Of a stretch of 64,000 nt of DNA, positions 11,601 to 22,488 are shown piece by piece. The DNA lies in NCBI RefSeq assembly GCF_018691265.1, contig NW_024881313.1, positions 5,857,501-5,921,500 on the forward strand, written 5' to 3'. A program made the translations under genes and the position numbers. The stretch is from Tyto alba (Eukaryota; Chordata; Aves; Strigiformes; Tytonidae). Position 1 is the first letter of the stretch. The number at the start of each line of letters is the position of its first letter. Under the pieces are notes generated by a model. That model was not told the origin of the DNA. It was given only the letters and a program-made list of their open reading frames with translations, and did not search any database.

Positions 11601-14600
11601 AAGTGTCTTGAAAACTTGACACAACAGGCAGCAAAACTAGCATAAGATCTCTGCAGGGAGGAATCCCACCTCTCCACTGACAGAAATATCCCTGCAGCAG
11701 TGATTTCCTCTCAATGAAGACGACAGCTTGTAGCTCTAAGAATCACTAACATGTCTCGTGACTTGAGTCTGGCTTCACATTCAACAGCTCCTCCTGCTGC
11801 TAGACACAGAGCCCTCACAGCTCTGCAGATAACTGGGTATACACTTAAAAGCATTAAGCCTGTCATAGTACACTAGTTTTATTTCTATGGGAGAACAGCT
11901 AAATCTGCCAGTTTATGGCCTTATTTCTACTTACATTATAAATTACTTTTCCTTTGAAATCCTAAGGTAAGAAAAGCTTTTTTTTTAAGACTCTCATCTG
12001 AATCATGGAGCCATGTTAGTACTCTTATTTCATGGAAGCTCCCCCTGTCTGGAACTGTGTAGGCTTTAGTAGATTACATTATATTATCATATCATCACTA
12101 CATAAGGAGACCCAACCACAGAAATCTCCTTACAAAAGGAGACTTAATTTGGAGCTTTTCTTGGGGCTAAGTTGATGCTTTGGAGACGAATTTGACAATA
12201 TCTTCATTTAAGCTACTGCAAACGTACTTTTTACTCTAGAGCTTGGATTATTCAGAAGATAATGTCCCACCTGATCATGGAAATGAGGACAATAATCTTT
12301 GGCTCCCACAGATACACAAAGCAAATATATGATCAATATAGGCAATTGTCATCCCCTCCAAACAGGATATGGCTGAAATAAAAATCACAGTGTTGTCTGA
12401 GACAACTACACAAAGCATAAATATGCTGCAACTGGAAATTATTATAAACAGAGCTTAAAAACAAAAGTAGATTCTATGTACAAATTTAGTTTTGTCTTAA
12501 GAAGGAGCCTAATATGTAGTGACCCTTTGGAACTGCAGCATCTCTGAGACTCTGCCTTTCCAGCCCTCCACGCAGTAGCACGTTTGCCCACTCTGTCTGA
12601 GACAGTATAAAACACAGCAAGCAGCAAAGATTAGAGGCGCGCCACTCATCAGACATTTTTATTCACTCTTCAGACTATAATGTTTTCCATCTTTGTTCCT
12701 CACCTGTTTGGGTGAACAGGTTCCCATCTTCCATCCAAGTGCCCTGTAAAAGATATAATAAACATAAAGCCATCTGTATGCTGCAAATGACAGGACTTGC
12801 ATCATAACAGTGTCAAAAACTAACCCTCAAAGCATGTTTGCTAGTGCATAATATTTTTGAAGGATTCTAGCATCAAGAATTTTTCAAGCCCAGCCCATGA
12901 AAGCGAATCACTCTTTTATGTTGATAAACCAGGCTTTGAAAAAAGTATGGAAGGATACACCCTTCTTCTGAACAATTTCAAAGACAAAGATTAAAAAAAA
13001 AAAAAAATGCAGGTGTTCTAAACGGCTTCACTACAATTTAGAAATCATAATGGTGCAAATTAGTCAGTCCTGTTTTGTGATAAGATTTATGATTCAGGTC
13101 ATAACTCAAGCCGTATCTTAAAACCAGCTCACCCCACCGTGACTGCAGCACAAACCACGGACTCACTAACACTGGCACAGTTAGCTGGTAACTAGCAGCA
13201 GCTCAGGCTTGGCCCTCTCCCACGCGGTAAGAGGATGAAAAGAGACCGAGGCACTCACACACCTAACCCCCTATGACTTCAACACAAGACGTGGGTTCTA
13301 AGGTGTTTGTCAAAGACCATACAAGAAGTTTATCACAGAACTGAGTTCCAGTCTAGGTACCTAAGGCCATCTTTCTTCTTTTATCTACAGAGTACCTCTT
13401 AAAGAGAACTAGTTGGCTCTTTTGCCATGTTTCCTTTAGTACTGGCCTTCACGCATTTGGTTTCTTTTTCCTTCCTTCAGGACAGAATTACACAGCAATA
13501 ACTCTGATTGCAAAATAACTACTGTTCCAGTGTGTAATGGTCTGAGGTAGTAAAAAAAAAAAAAAGAGGTATTTCAGGTGTAACCACAGTGAATAACTGA
13601 AAGACTAACATAGGAACCTTCTAGGCAAACCACACCAAAGCAAACAGTCTAATGAATGTTAATACATGTAGGAAAGTAATAGTGCACTGAAAATGCACCC
13701 TGAGTCATTTTAGTTTGCTCCAGCAATTCAAGCCCACAAAGCCAGAAAAGCCCTGGCTTTGTCTTCAGAATTGTCTCTGGAAGTCCCACAACATATTCTG
13801 CCCTACAGAGGAAGTCATACATGTGCGGGATTCACGCATGACATACACTATAGATGCTATATTTAGCAGAGAAGGGTAAAATTTCACTATTAGTCTGTCC
13901 TACCACAGAATGTTTCAAAAAGTAGAGCAGTGGTCACCTTGATCAACCCCTCTTCCTGCACCTTCTACTTTACTTACAGACCAGTTCTTAACACTGTTGC
14001 TCCAGATTCACACTTTGTAACACCCAAATGGGCTTAAGTAAGTCAAGTCCTCTCCGTTCGCGACAGCTCTTCTTACTGGTGAAAATGCTTCTTCTGAACT
14101 GGTATATTTTGATATTCAACAGAACCTCTGCTCCCACTAACAATACAGTATGCAGACCAACAAATACCCTGTTATTGTTTACACATTCATGAAAGGGTAT
14201 TACATCGTGACTACTGGCAGTCACTCACGCAGCAGACATCTGCGTGATCAGGTGTAAGGCAGAGAAGACAACAGTTCATTTTACAGACTGATTTTTAGGA
14301 TACTAATCTTTAGCGCTGAAAGCCTCACGGGTTCAATACCTTCCCTGCAAGCATTATTTCCTTATTTCAACAATTTAACGAAAACTGATTCAACTGTCTT
14401 GAATTAAGGCATGGTTTTCAAAAACAGCTTCCTGGAGAAAAATTAAAATAACATTGCTACAATGTGTCTCCACATGCATCACAAGGGTTAACCGTGAAGC
14501 TCAACACGCAATGCTCAGGATGGAGCTTACATATTTAGAAGGTAAAACCCAACAGAAATTAAAAGAGTTAAAGATGCTTGAATTCTGCATTCTGTGGGGA

Positions 14601-15540
14601 AAGGGAGAACCTCTGAATGGATGTCAGTGGGTATCAGTCCACATCAAGTGCTTGAAGAAGCTTAAGAATTTACACTAATTTCTTGAAGCAGCTTAAAAGG
14701 TACTTTCAGCTCCTTCTTAAAGAGACAAGATGCCAGGGGGGTCTAATCACGACTCTTGCAGTATCAGGTCACATACATCTGGATTCTAGAATCATATAAG
14801 ACACAGAAGCCTTACTAAATAACAGTCCTTATAATCATGGTAAAAAGTTTACAAACAGAAGCAAAGTGCACCATGAAGGTTCAAAACCAAATGGTGACTA
14901 TAAGAAACACAGAATTGTCTTTAGTTTTTAAACAAGTACCTTTCCGTTCATCCCCAGAATTCTGAGAGTCTGACATGATTTGAGATTAGAGTTGGGCAAC
15001 AACCAAAGATGCCAATTTGAAGTGATTCCATTGCACGTGTATTACCTCGCTCCCCATGAAGTGTATGAATTTAGCTGTCTATTGTAAGCAAATCCTAAGT
15101 TTTATTGAGGTACGTGTACTGTCAAGAACATTACAGTGTTAATTGTTATTAGGAGCTATTTTGGATGAACCTTGTGATGAAATGTTAAAAACTGCACAAA
15201 CATGCCTCTCATGCTGCAGACACCGTGAGTGCTGGAGAGCAATGCGCTCCCTCCACACCAGAACGTGAGGATTTGCTGGGTATCCTCACGAACAAGTCTG
15301 AAAAACTCTTGCCATCCTTCCCTCCCGCTTCACGCTGGCACCCTCAGACCGGTGCTGCTCCACAGGGCAACGACGGGAGCGCACTCGTGTGAGTTTCAGC
15401 ACAGCATAAATGCGCATAAAAAAAAAAAAAAAAAAACAAACCACAACCCACAGTTTTTCAAACGCAAGACAGTGGGACATTGTCAGACTTCTAATGTCCG
15501 TAGTTAAGGCAAACGGTTCACCTCCCGACGATTACACAGG
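8680..15540. other. Intergenic DNA between SPMIP4 and CYCS
   Basis: No coding exon, RNA gene or intact mobile element was recognised. The open frames are short, lack domain signals and sit in AT-rich sequence. Simple sequence includes the A/C-rich tract at 10918-11083 and A runs at 12993-13007, about 13549-13564 and 15418-15436. A small inverted repeat (arms ACCTGTT / AACAGGT) lies near 12702-12722. The CpG island of CYCS begins at the right edge. Confidence 0.5.
10918..11083. repeat. A/C-only simple-sequence tract
   Basis: About 165 bases contain almost only A and C on the + strand, with runs of A, CAAA/ACAAA units and a few CCCAAA units. G and T are nearly absent. It looks like a degenerated A-rich microsatellite. 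An apparent open frame across it (K/N/Q/T rich) is low complexity and not a gene. Confidence 0.85.
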
Positions 15541-15694
15541 CCGTTTTCCACGGCTCCTCCTCCCCGCTGAGAGGGAGCGCGGGAGGGGTTGTGGGGGTCA
15601 GGCTACGTCACGGCCCGGGCCCCGCCCACCGCACCGCCCGCTCAGGTCACGGCCCGCTCGCGGCGCCGCGCGACCCTTGCTTCGCTTTCCGCTG

Positions 15695-15706
15695 TGCGCA
15701 TGCGCT
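15695..15706 (+). promoter_or_regulatory. NRF-1 palindromic binding site
   Basis: The 12-mer TGCGCATGCGCT matches the NRF-1 consensus (two GCGC half-sites around CA/TG) at all but the last base. It lies about 270 bp upstream of the presumed CYCS start. NRF-1 is a master activator of respiratory genes, including cytochrome c. Confidence 0.7.
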
Positions 15707-15959
15707 CGGGAGCCCCCTCCCGCCCCGCGTGCCTTACGTACCAGAGTTACGCCTGACGCCATTCCGCAAGCGAGGGGGAGGGGAAGGAAGTCCGGAGCCC
15801 GCCAGTCGCAACGTACCCTGCTAGCCTTCCAGCGCCGTGACGCCCGCCTTGACCGACAGTCACCGTAGCCAGTGAGACATCGACAGGTCGGCGCTTGATT
15901 GGTCGACACGCCGTGGAGGGGCGGGCCGAGTGCTGGCATAGCTTGGTTGCGGCAGCACC

Positions 15960-16104
15960 GGCTTACATAGGGCGAGGTACGGCGTGTCCTTGGGCCCAGA
16001 CAGAGGCCGGTCGGTGCGGGCGGAGCCGGAGCCGGAGCCGGGGGCTGAGGTCGAGGTCACCGCCGCGGGCGCAGCGTTACCGGGGCGGCCGGACGGACAG
16101 CCAG
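15960..16104 (+). other. CYCS: CYCS exon 1, non-coding (predicted)
   Basis: The left end is an estimate from the inverted CCAAT box at 15898-15902. The right end is a donor, GCCAG|GTGCGG, at 16105-16106. Vertebrate CYCS genes have a non-coding first exon in a CpG island, then two coding exons, and the next acceptor (16712-16713) is 8 bases before the start codon. Open frames across this exon are products of high GC content, not proteins. Confidence 0.55.
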
Positions 16105-16713
16105 GTGCGGGGGGATGGGGGGGTGGTCACCGCGGGGTCCGGCGGCACCGCCTCGCCTGGCCGCGGCCCGGGGGTGGCGCGGAGCGGCCTTGCGGGGGGA
16201 GCGGGGCCGTGCCGGGGTCCCGCCGGGGCCGCAAGGTCAGGCCCCGCGGTGCTGCGGGCCGGGCGGGGGCCGCGGGGCAGCGTTGTGCCTCCCCCCGGGG
16301 CGCTGCGCTTTTCCAGCCGGTAAGGGAAAACGTACAAACGGTCGTGCCCCTTCACACAAGACTGGAAGTAGGAAGGTTCCCTGTTACAGGTATGTAAGCT
16401 ACGTAGGGAAGTCTCGCTCAATTTACCCTTCAGAAATAACCCCTGCGGTGAGGCAATTGCTTTGGCCGAGGGAAGGTTTTTGCTGCTCTTCAGGCGCGTT
16501 TGTCACCTCAGTATGCTTTACGTAGTCTAATGATTCTGTGCTAATTTTCAAACCCGGGAGCTGTAGCTTGTGGTTAGAAAGCGTGCTGGAGAATTGCTGG
16601 GTTGATGGGCCACGTGTGCCGTGTTGCAGAGGCACCGGGGTGCTTTTAAAGTTTAGGTTGAACGGGTGACCTTGAACTTGCACTACTGACCTCTCTGTGT
16701 GTTCTTGGTTTAG
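16105..16713 (+). other. CYCS intron 1
   Basis: The predicted 609-bp intron runs from the GT at 16105 to the AG at 16712-16713 (context TTGGTTTAG). The first half is still CpG-rich promoter DNA. Nothing else was recognised in it. Confidence 0.6.
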
Positions 16714-16721
16714 TACTGAAA

Positions 16722-16890
16722 ATGGGAGATATTGAGAAGGGCAAGAAGATCTTTGTCCAGAAATGTTCCCAGTGCCATACAGTTGAAAAGGGAGGCAAAC
16801 ACAAGACTGGACCTAACCTGAATGGCCTGTTTGGACGCAAGACTGGACAAGCTGAGGGCTTCTCTTACACGGATGCTAATAAGAATAAAG
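16722..16890 (+). CDS. CYCS: Cytochrome c, coding exon 1 (residues 1-56)
   Basis: Cytochrome c carries electrons from complex III to complex IV in the mitochondrial intermembrane space and triggers Apaf-1 apoptosome assembly when released. The frame begins at ATG 16722, the first ATG after the acceptor, and encodes Met-Gly-Asp-Ile-Glu-Lys-Gly-Lys-Lys. The heme attachment motif C-S-Q-C-H is at mature residues 14-18, and the lysine-rich face used for partner binding is intact. The donor AAAG|GTAAAC after 16890 interrupts Gly56, the conserved vertebrate CYCS intron position. The pattern [10 protein letters not shown] is avian. Mature residue 33 is Asn (AAT, 16821-16823) where chicken and human have His. 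The retained intron shows this is the functional gene and not one of the processed copies common in vertebrates. Confidence 0.98.
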
Positions 16891-17058
16891 GTAAACTGAA
16901 AGCTGCTTTTCTGAGTTTCTGGGGACAAATATATTTGGTTCTCGGTAATAGTTCTAGAAGTACTGAAATCTGCCAAAAAGTAAAATAGTATGGAGGACAG
17001 GAATATAAATGTGTGTGTTATTTTTAAGTCACTAACTGTCTTTTTTGGTTCTCTCTAG
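16891..17058 (+). other. CYCS intron 2
   Basis: A 168-bp intron with GTAAAC donor and CTCTCTAG acceptor splits the codon for Gly56. The exact fit of both coding exons confirms it. It contains no other feature. Confidence 0.95.
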
Positions 17059-17207
17059 GTATCACCTGGGGTGAGGATACTCTGATGGAGTATTTGGAAA
17101 ATCCAAAGAAGTATATCCCAGGAACAAAGATGATTTTTGCTGGTATTAAGAAGAAGTCTGAGAGAGCAGACTTAATAGCGTACCTCAAAGATGCCACTTC
17201 AAAGTAA
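17059..17207 (+). CDS. CYCS: Cytochrome c, coding exon 2 (residues 56-104)
   Basis: This exon completes Gly56 and encodes the C-terminal half up to the TAA at 17205-17207. The whole protein is 105 residues including Met, the normal vertebrate length. The axial heme ligand Met80 lies in P-G-T-K-M-I-F, and the C-terminal helix ends A-Y-L-K-D-A-T-S-K as in other birds. The S-E-R-A-D-L segment has Ala where chicken has Val. Thr-Trp at 58-59 keeps the invariant Trp59. No stop or frame lesion is present, and the protein should be fully functional. Confidence 0.98.
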
Positions 17208-17520
17208 AAGTTATCTGCTGCCTTATTTATTTCACAAAGGAGATGGCAATGGAAATGTCTGTGATGAGATTGGTTTTTAAAACTTTCTATTTTTACACAT
17301 ACTGTGTCTAACCTTAAAATCTGTCTCACCCATCAGATAACGTTGCTCATGGTGGGTCACTGGAGTACACGCTTGTTTGGCAGCCATTAACTTAATGGAA
17401 ACTATGTAATTGGGTTGGTTTAAATGACTATAATGTTCAGTCAGTGTTGATCATAGGATTAAAAAATAAGTAAATAAACATTTCCTGCCTCTTCATTGCT
17501 TAAAAAAAAAAAAAATCTAT
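17208..17520 (+). terminator. CYCS: CYCS 3' UTR with poly(A) signal
   Basis: A canonical AATAAA lies at 17473-17478, about 270 bases after the stop. It is followed by a genomic A run near 17502-17514, where cleavage may occur. A second AATAAA lies at 17645-17650 in an A-rich stretch. Mammalian CYCS uses alternative poly(A) sites and a long 3' UTR, so the transcript could extend further. The exact end cannot be told from sequence. Confidence 0.6.
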
Positions 17521-20500
17521 AATGAAATGAGTAATTGTCAACAACATAATAGCTTTGACAACCCAACTCTTCCAGATTAAAAAGCAGGGTGGTTTCTGGC
17601 ATCTTCCACCGTATATCTTCTGTTACATTACTTTAAAGTTTTAAAATAAAATTAAAAAAAAAATAAAACCCCCAAGATAATATTTTTCTAAATTTAATCA
17701 ATGCTAGGTGTTGTGATATATATTAATCTGTCTATAGCTTGCAGTAAGGATGCATTTCATCTGACTTAAGTACTACCTGTGAAATGGCAGTTGTGCCCAG
17801 CCACTTTTCTTTTATCTATGGGAAGTGCATTACCTAATTCATCCAGACTTTGACAGCTGCATGCACCAGTAGAGTATAAATCCCCTTCAAAACCATAAGT
17901 TTGCTAAATGTTATTGAAACCCTTTGTTCAGTAAATCTTCCAAAACTAGCCATTCTTGGTGTAATGAATAGAACAGAAAGACATCGTGTTCTGAAAATAC
18001 AAGTGCTAAAGACCAAGCTGAGTTACTCAATCTTAATTCAGCAGAAGTTTTCACGTAAAGTCTACTGTTACAGAAAATTTCAGATGAAGGGGTACAGGAA
18101 TGAATGTGCTGGTAGACTAAAAGGAAACAGTCTTGCCAGTCTTCCTTGGTGCCTGGCTGTAGCCAACGTCATTAATTCTGAAAGTTCTGTTTTGCACAGT
18201 GTAAAGTGGTATTTTTAATGTTTTAACTGCATTTTTTTCATACTAAGTGAATTGTTCAGATGAATGTATTTACTGTGTACAGACAGTAAGGCGTAACTCA
18301 GAGAAATCAGTACTGTAAATTAAAAAAATTAAAAGTCTTGTTTTCTGTATGTGTCTGAAATTAAGTGAAAAATGGGGACTGTTGAGAGAAGTTGAGCGCC
18401 AGCTTTACATCATTAGGAAACAAGTGAAAGCTCAGCATGAGAAAAAGTAAATGCTCATGAAGTTGTTCTGAGAAGTATTTACAAGTGTGGCAAAGTTAGA
18501 AAGTACTTTGGACTAGAACTAGCAAAGTTAAGCTCTTTCACCAGTGTTCTCTTTAACAGCACTTCTGTGTTCCCTGAGTGGGACAGAGGAGAAAACTCAG
18601 AGCAGCTTAGCAGCTGTAGCTGTGCTCTAGGATTGGCTGAGTTTGAGTTATGTCAAGTAAAGTAGTGTGCTTAGTGACTGACTTGCAAAGGGCTATTGCT
18701 CAGAATTAGTAAGTGAAAAGAAGTAAGATTATTAACAATTCGGCTCAGTGGTTGCAACCATACATTTTGTGACTTTTTTCAAACTGAATGTGCAAGCAGC
18801 CTTTCCTGCAAATGGAAAGGCAGACTTAATATTAACCAACAGTAGCTTCCTTACTAAAAGCTTGTTAAGAGAAACCTTCCAAGTTATAGTAGTTAATGGC
18901 TGTTCTGACTTTCAGAAATGATGTTTGTCATGGCACCTTTATGGCTATGCAGAAGTTAGTTTTCACTGTGCCAAAATCCCAATAGAGCAGTCATTAAGTA
19001 CAGAATGTAACCTTACCCGGCTCTGCAGTCTTCTGAAATGATTACCGTGGATTGCGTGGAGTTGTGACACTTTGTTCTGTCAGCACCTTGATGAGATGAA
19101 AAAAAGACATGATCTCCAAGCTGCTCCTCTTCCCTAGTTGAGCTGGAGAAGAGACGGACTGTAGAGAAGAGGAATTGGCAGTAAGGTGGCATTTAATTCT
19201 GGCCAGGCGACAATTTATGGTAAGTTATCTATCATCAGAAAAATTCATCCCAGAAAAGCAGAGTGATTCTTTGTCCAAAGTAAGTAGCGGACACAATTTA
19301 TCTTGGTTTGTTCCATCTGTCTGTACCTGGGAGACCTTGCTACCAAGACAAGTGCAGCTTATACTTACCACTGAAGGTGGAGAATATTGAAGTTTTTAAT
19401 TCTAGACTGGGGATGAATCCTTGGTTATATTTTAGGGAAAAGACCCTTCTGACCTTGAAAACTTCATCTTTTATGTATACAGCCCTAGACGACCACAGAG
19501 TGTAGGATTTGTCGTAGTAGATAACTAGCAGCCATTTATCACCAGACAAACACAGTACTATATTTCTACTAGTGGATCAGCAAAGTAGTATTGAAAGGGA
19601 AGAAGGTTAGATGATCGCTTGTTAAGATGAGCATTAATGCAAGTGCCTGGGTCGGCTTTTTGGAGAGTGGGAGGGAGGTGTCCGGATTGGTTGTGGAATC
19701 AAGCTTTAGTTCTTTGATTTCTAGTTCTGTAAAGTAGGAGGAGTGGGATTTGCTTTTGTTTTGTGAAGTAGCAAGTTGAGTGTTTTTCTTTCTGATAGTG
19801 GTATCAGTCTAGACATTCGGTATTTCAGTAGTTCCTTTACAGTTGCAAATCAGGGAATCGTGGCACCATTTCCAAAGATGACACCATCCCATAAAAATGG
19901 CTCTTGGCTGCTAGTTTACAAATTTGGTGGGGCATGCCTTTAAAACTGATCTTGTAGTATTTTCATATGTAGTTATGCAAATGCATAAAGATTATCAATG
20001 TCAATAATGACTGGAAAAAAATGCAAAATTCAGAGGTACACCTTTTCACAGTATGACTGTTCAAAACCAAAATGAAATAGGTAGGATACTTTTAAAATGA
20101 TAGAAGTATTTATGCGTCCCATTGAAACTTAGTAATACAGAAACTTTTTTTTTATTTGGAGTCTAACAATTCAGGTGTAATCACTCTGCAAACACCCTAA
20201 TTTCAGAAAGTTCAACTCGTAGCCATCTGTGCAATTGTAGATAATCAGTTAAAGATCTGTTCATTTTAATTAGTATAGTCTTGTATGGGATTATGTAATA
20301 CTTTCCTTTTTTGGTATAAATACAGTATCAGTGATCCAAAACAAATGTGACACATTATGCTTCTCTTACAGGGGAGAACAGAAATTGAACAGCCAATAGA
20401 TAAGAACTATTAGGTATTCTAGTCTCGTGTATCAAAGGCCACTGAAGGACACGCATTTAATTCTGTAGTAAGCCCTGTCATTTGCCTTTATATAAAGCAC

Positions 20501-21894
20501 ATGCTAAAGACTTCCAGGGCCAAAGCCAACAGAAGTCTGTGTTACTGCATGCAGGATGAGTTGAACTGTTTTAAACTGATGTCCTGAGAACTAGGTTATT
20601 CTGGGAGGGGAGCAGTCCAGAGCTGGCAGCAGGAAATGTTAATCCCCGGGAAGGGTGTGAAATCCTGCCCTTTTCCAGTGCTGCAGTGGCTGAGTTGGGG
20701 CTCCAGGTAGTTACTGCCATCTGCTTGTGATTCAGAGCCTGCACGTAAGTACTTGCATGTTTTTTTTCCAGGATCCTCCTGATCAGAAATACAGCAGATA
20801 CGACGGTCACCTTTTAAACAGTTAGTTTCTGGTTAGAGGTCTTGCAGGGTGTGAGAGATGTGGGTGACGCATTTGCATCAGTGACAGGCACAGATTCGCA
20901 TCTCCAGATTTCCAGAAGGCTGCATTAACCAGCAAACTGAACATGTGTGCTGGGAAGAAGATACTCTCTACCTCTGTGGAAGCTGTCATTTTGCAAAAGG
21001 ACAGCCAGAAAGAAAATGAGCAAAGGAGGAGCTAACTATAGCATAGTGTTCAAAACGCATACCTTGGAGCAGGGGAGAAGGTGTGTTCTTTCCAGGTTGT
21101 TTATGCATTTAATTTTAAACAGGCTTGGATAAAAATAAGCCCGGCAGTGGAGGTCAGAAGTCATTACTCTGCTGGTTTTACATCTCATTAACGCTGTTCA
21201 CTGCAGCTTGCTCAGGCAATGTGAGCCTCTGCCTTGTTCCTTGCAGAATCACCCACTCTCCAGATGCATCTTCCCCTTCCTTATTCTCCATGTGTTAAAA
21301 GATATTTTTGTATGTACGACTGCGCTGTCCCCATTTTACTGCACTGCCAGTCTTTTGGTCATAAGCACTCAAAAGCTGTTGATGGAAAGACTGAATAGTG
21401 TTCTTATCCTTACAGTACTCTGCAGAAATTCACTGCTGATATTCCCATTCAGTCATGACTGACTGGTGACAGTTTAAGATGTCTGATGGTTCTTAATCTA
21501 TGCAACATTGCCTTTTATTGATCTTTTTTAATTCTTAATCTTTAATAAAGCTAACTAAATCAGGTAAGAGTTTTATGTGGCTTTTACCAGCAATGTATCT
21601 TGGGATTTTTCCCAAGCTGAGCTGCAGCATGATGATGTGGGCATTCCCTGTTGTGTAGTGTTTCCAGGCAAGTAGGAAAAATGTACCACACACACTGAAT
21701 TTTAAAAATATTGTTGGTATTACCTACATGTAGCCTCAAGAACCTGGTGCTCTCACCCAGATTTTGTTGCAGGAACTTGCCTACACTGATGGTAACCAGC
21801 CTTTCCCTGAAAGCATTTCTAGCGTTTCTCCTACTGCTGATTCATCGTTCTGAGAACAGAGAAATGGAAATCAGGTTTCTACATATCTTACCAT
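17521..21894. other. Intergenic DNA, possible distal CYCS 3' UTR
   Basis: No gene or mobile element was recognised. The first 1-2 kb is AT-rich and could be distal 3' UTR of CYCS. The open frames are short and without similarity to anything I know. Confidence 0.4.
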
Positions 21895-21899
21895 ATTTC

Positions 21900-22488
21900 T
21901 GTGCTGGTTTTGGCTGGGATAGCACTAATTTTCTTCATAGTAGCTAGTATGGGGCTGTTTTGGATTTGTGCTGAAGAGAAGTGGTAATACAGAGATGTTT
22001 CAGCTGCTGCTGAGCCGTGCTTGCACAGGCTCAAGGCCTTTCCTGCTCCTCACCCCACCCCACCTGCAAGGAGGCTGGGGGGCACAAAAAATTGGGAGGG
22101 GACACAGCCAGGACAGCTGACCCCGAGTGACCCAAGGGATACCCCACACCATATGACATCATGCTCAGCATATAAAGCTGGGGAAGAGGAAGGGAGGGGG
22201 GGACGTTCGGAGCGATGGCGTTTCCCCTCCCAAGCCACCGTCACGCCCGATGGATCCCGGCTGCCCTGGGGAGGGCTGAGCCCCCGCCTGCCCGGGGGCA
22301 GTGGGGAATCAATCCCTTGGATTGCTTCACTTGTGCGCGTGGCTTTGGCTTTACCTGTTAAACTGTCTTTATTTCAAACAATGAGTTTTCTCACTTTTAC
22401 CCTTCCAATTCTCTCCCCCATCCCACCAGGGTGGAGTGAGCGAGTGGCTGTGTGGGGCTTAGTTGCCAGTTGGGGTTAAGCCACAACA
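21900..22488 (+). mobile_element. Solo LTR, avian ERVL-type family (second copy)
   Basis: This 589-bp element begins TGTGCTGGTTTTGGCTGG and ends CCACAACA, with TG...CA ends. The flanks give an imperfect 5-bp target duplication (ATTTC at 21895-21899, GTTTC at 22489-22493). A TATAAA box is at 22171-22176. It aligns along its whole length with the inverted copy at 6185-6772, including a nearly identical R/U5 stretch (about 22200-22450). The two copies differ more in U3, including indels. There is no internal region, so it is a solo LTR. An apparent 152-codon frame inside it is LTR sequence, not a gene. It lies about 4.7 kb downstream of the CYCS stop codon, in the same orientation. Confidence 0.87.

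Larger units (their letters stand above)
15540..16330 (+). promoter_or_regulatory. CYCS: CYCS CpG-island promoter
   Basis: The region is GC-rich and dense in CpG, in sharp contrast with the AT-rich flanks. Sites visible include a palindromic NRF-1 element at 15695-15706 (TGCGCATGCGCT), a CRE-like TACGTCAC at 15604-15611, a CRE half-site TGACG at 15838-15842, and an inverted CCAAT box at 15898-15902. NRF-1 and CREB sites are the established drivers of mammalian cytochrome c transcription, so the composition fits. No TATA box is seen. The start site is probably near 15950-15990, inferred from the CCAAT position and the donor at 16105. Confidence 0.8.

Noticed and set aside
14300..14350. GGGTTCAATACC, resembling a tRNA T-loop
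   Set aside because: No matching acceptor, D or anticodon stems could be folded around it.
15410..16525. Several overlapping 100-150 codon frames on both strands
   Set aside because: They lie in the CYCS CpG island, where low stop-codon density gives long chance frames; compositions are Arg/Pro/Gly/Ala rich with no domain.
22021..22479. 152-codon open frame on the + strand
   Set aside because: It lies entirely within the solo LTR at 21900-22488 and crosses its R/U5 part; the inverted LTR copy does not preserve it.
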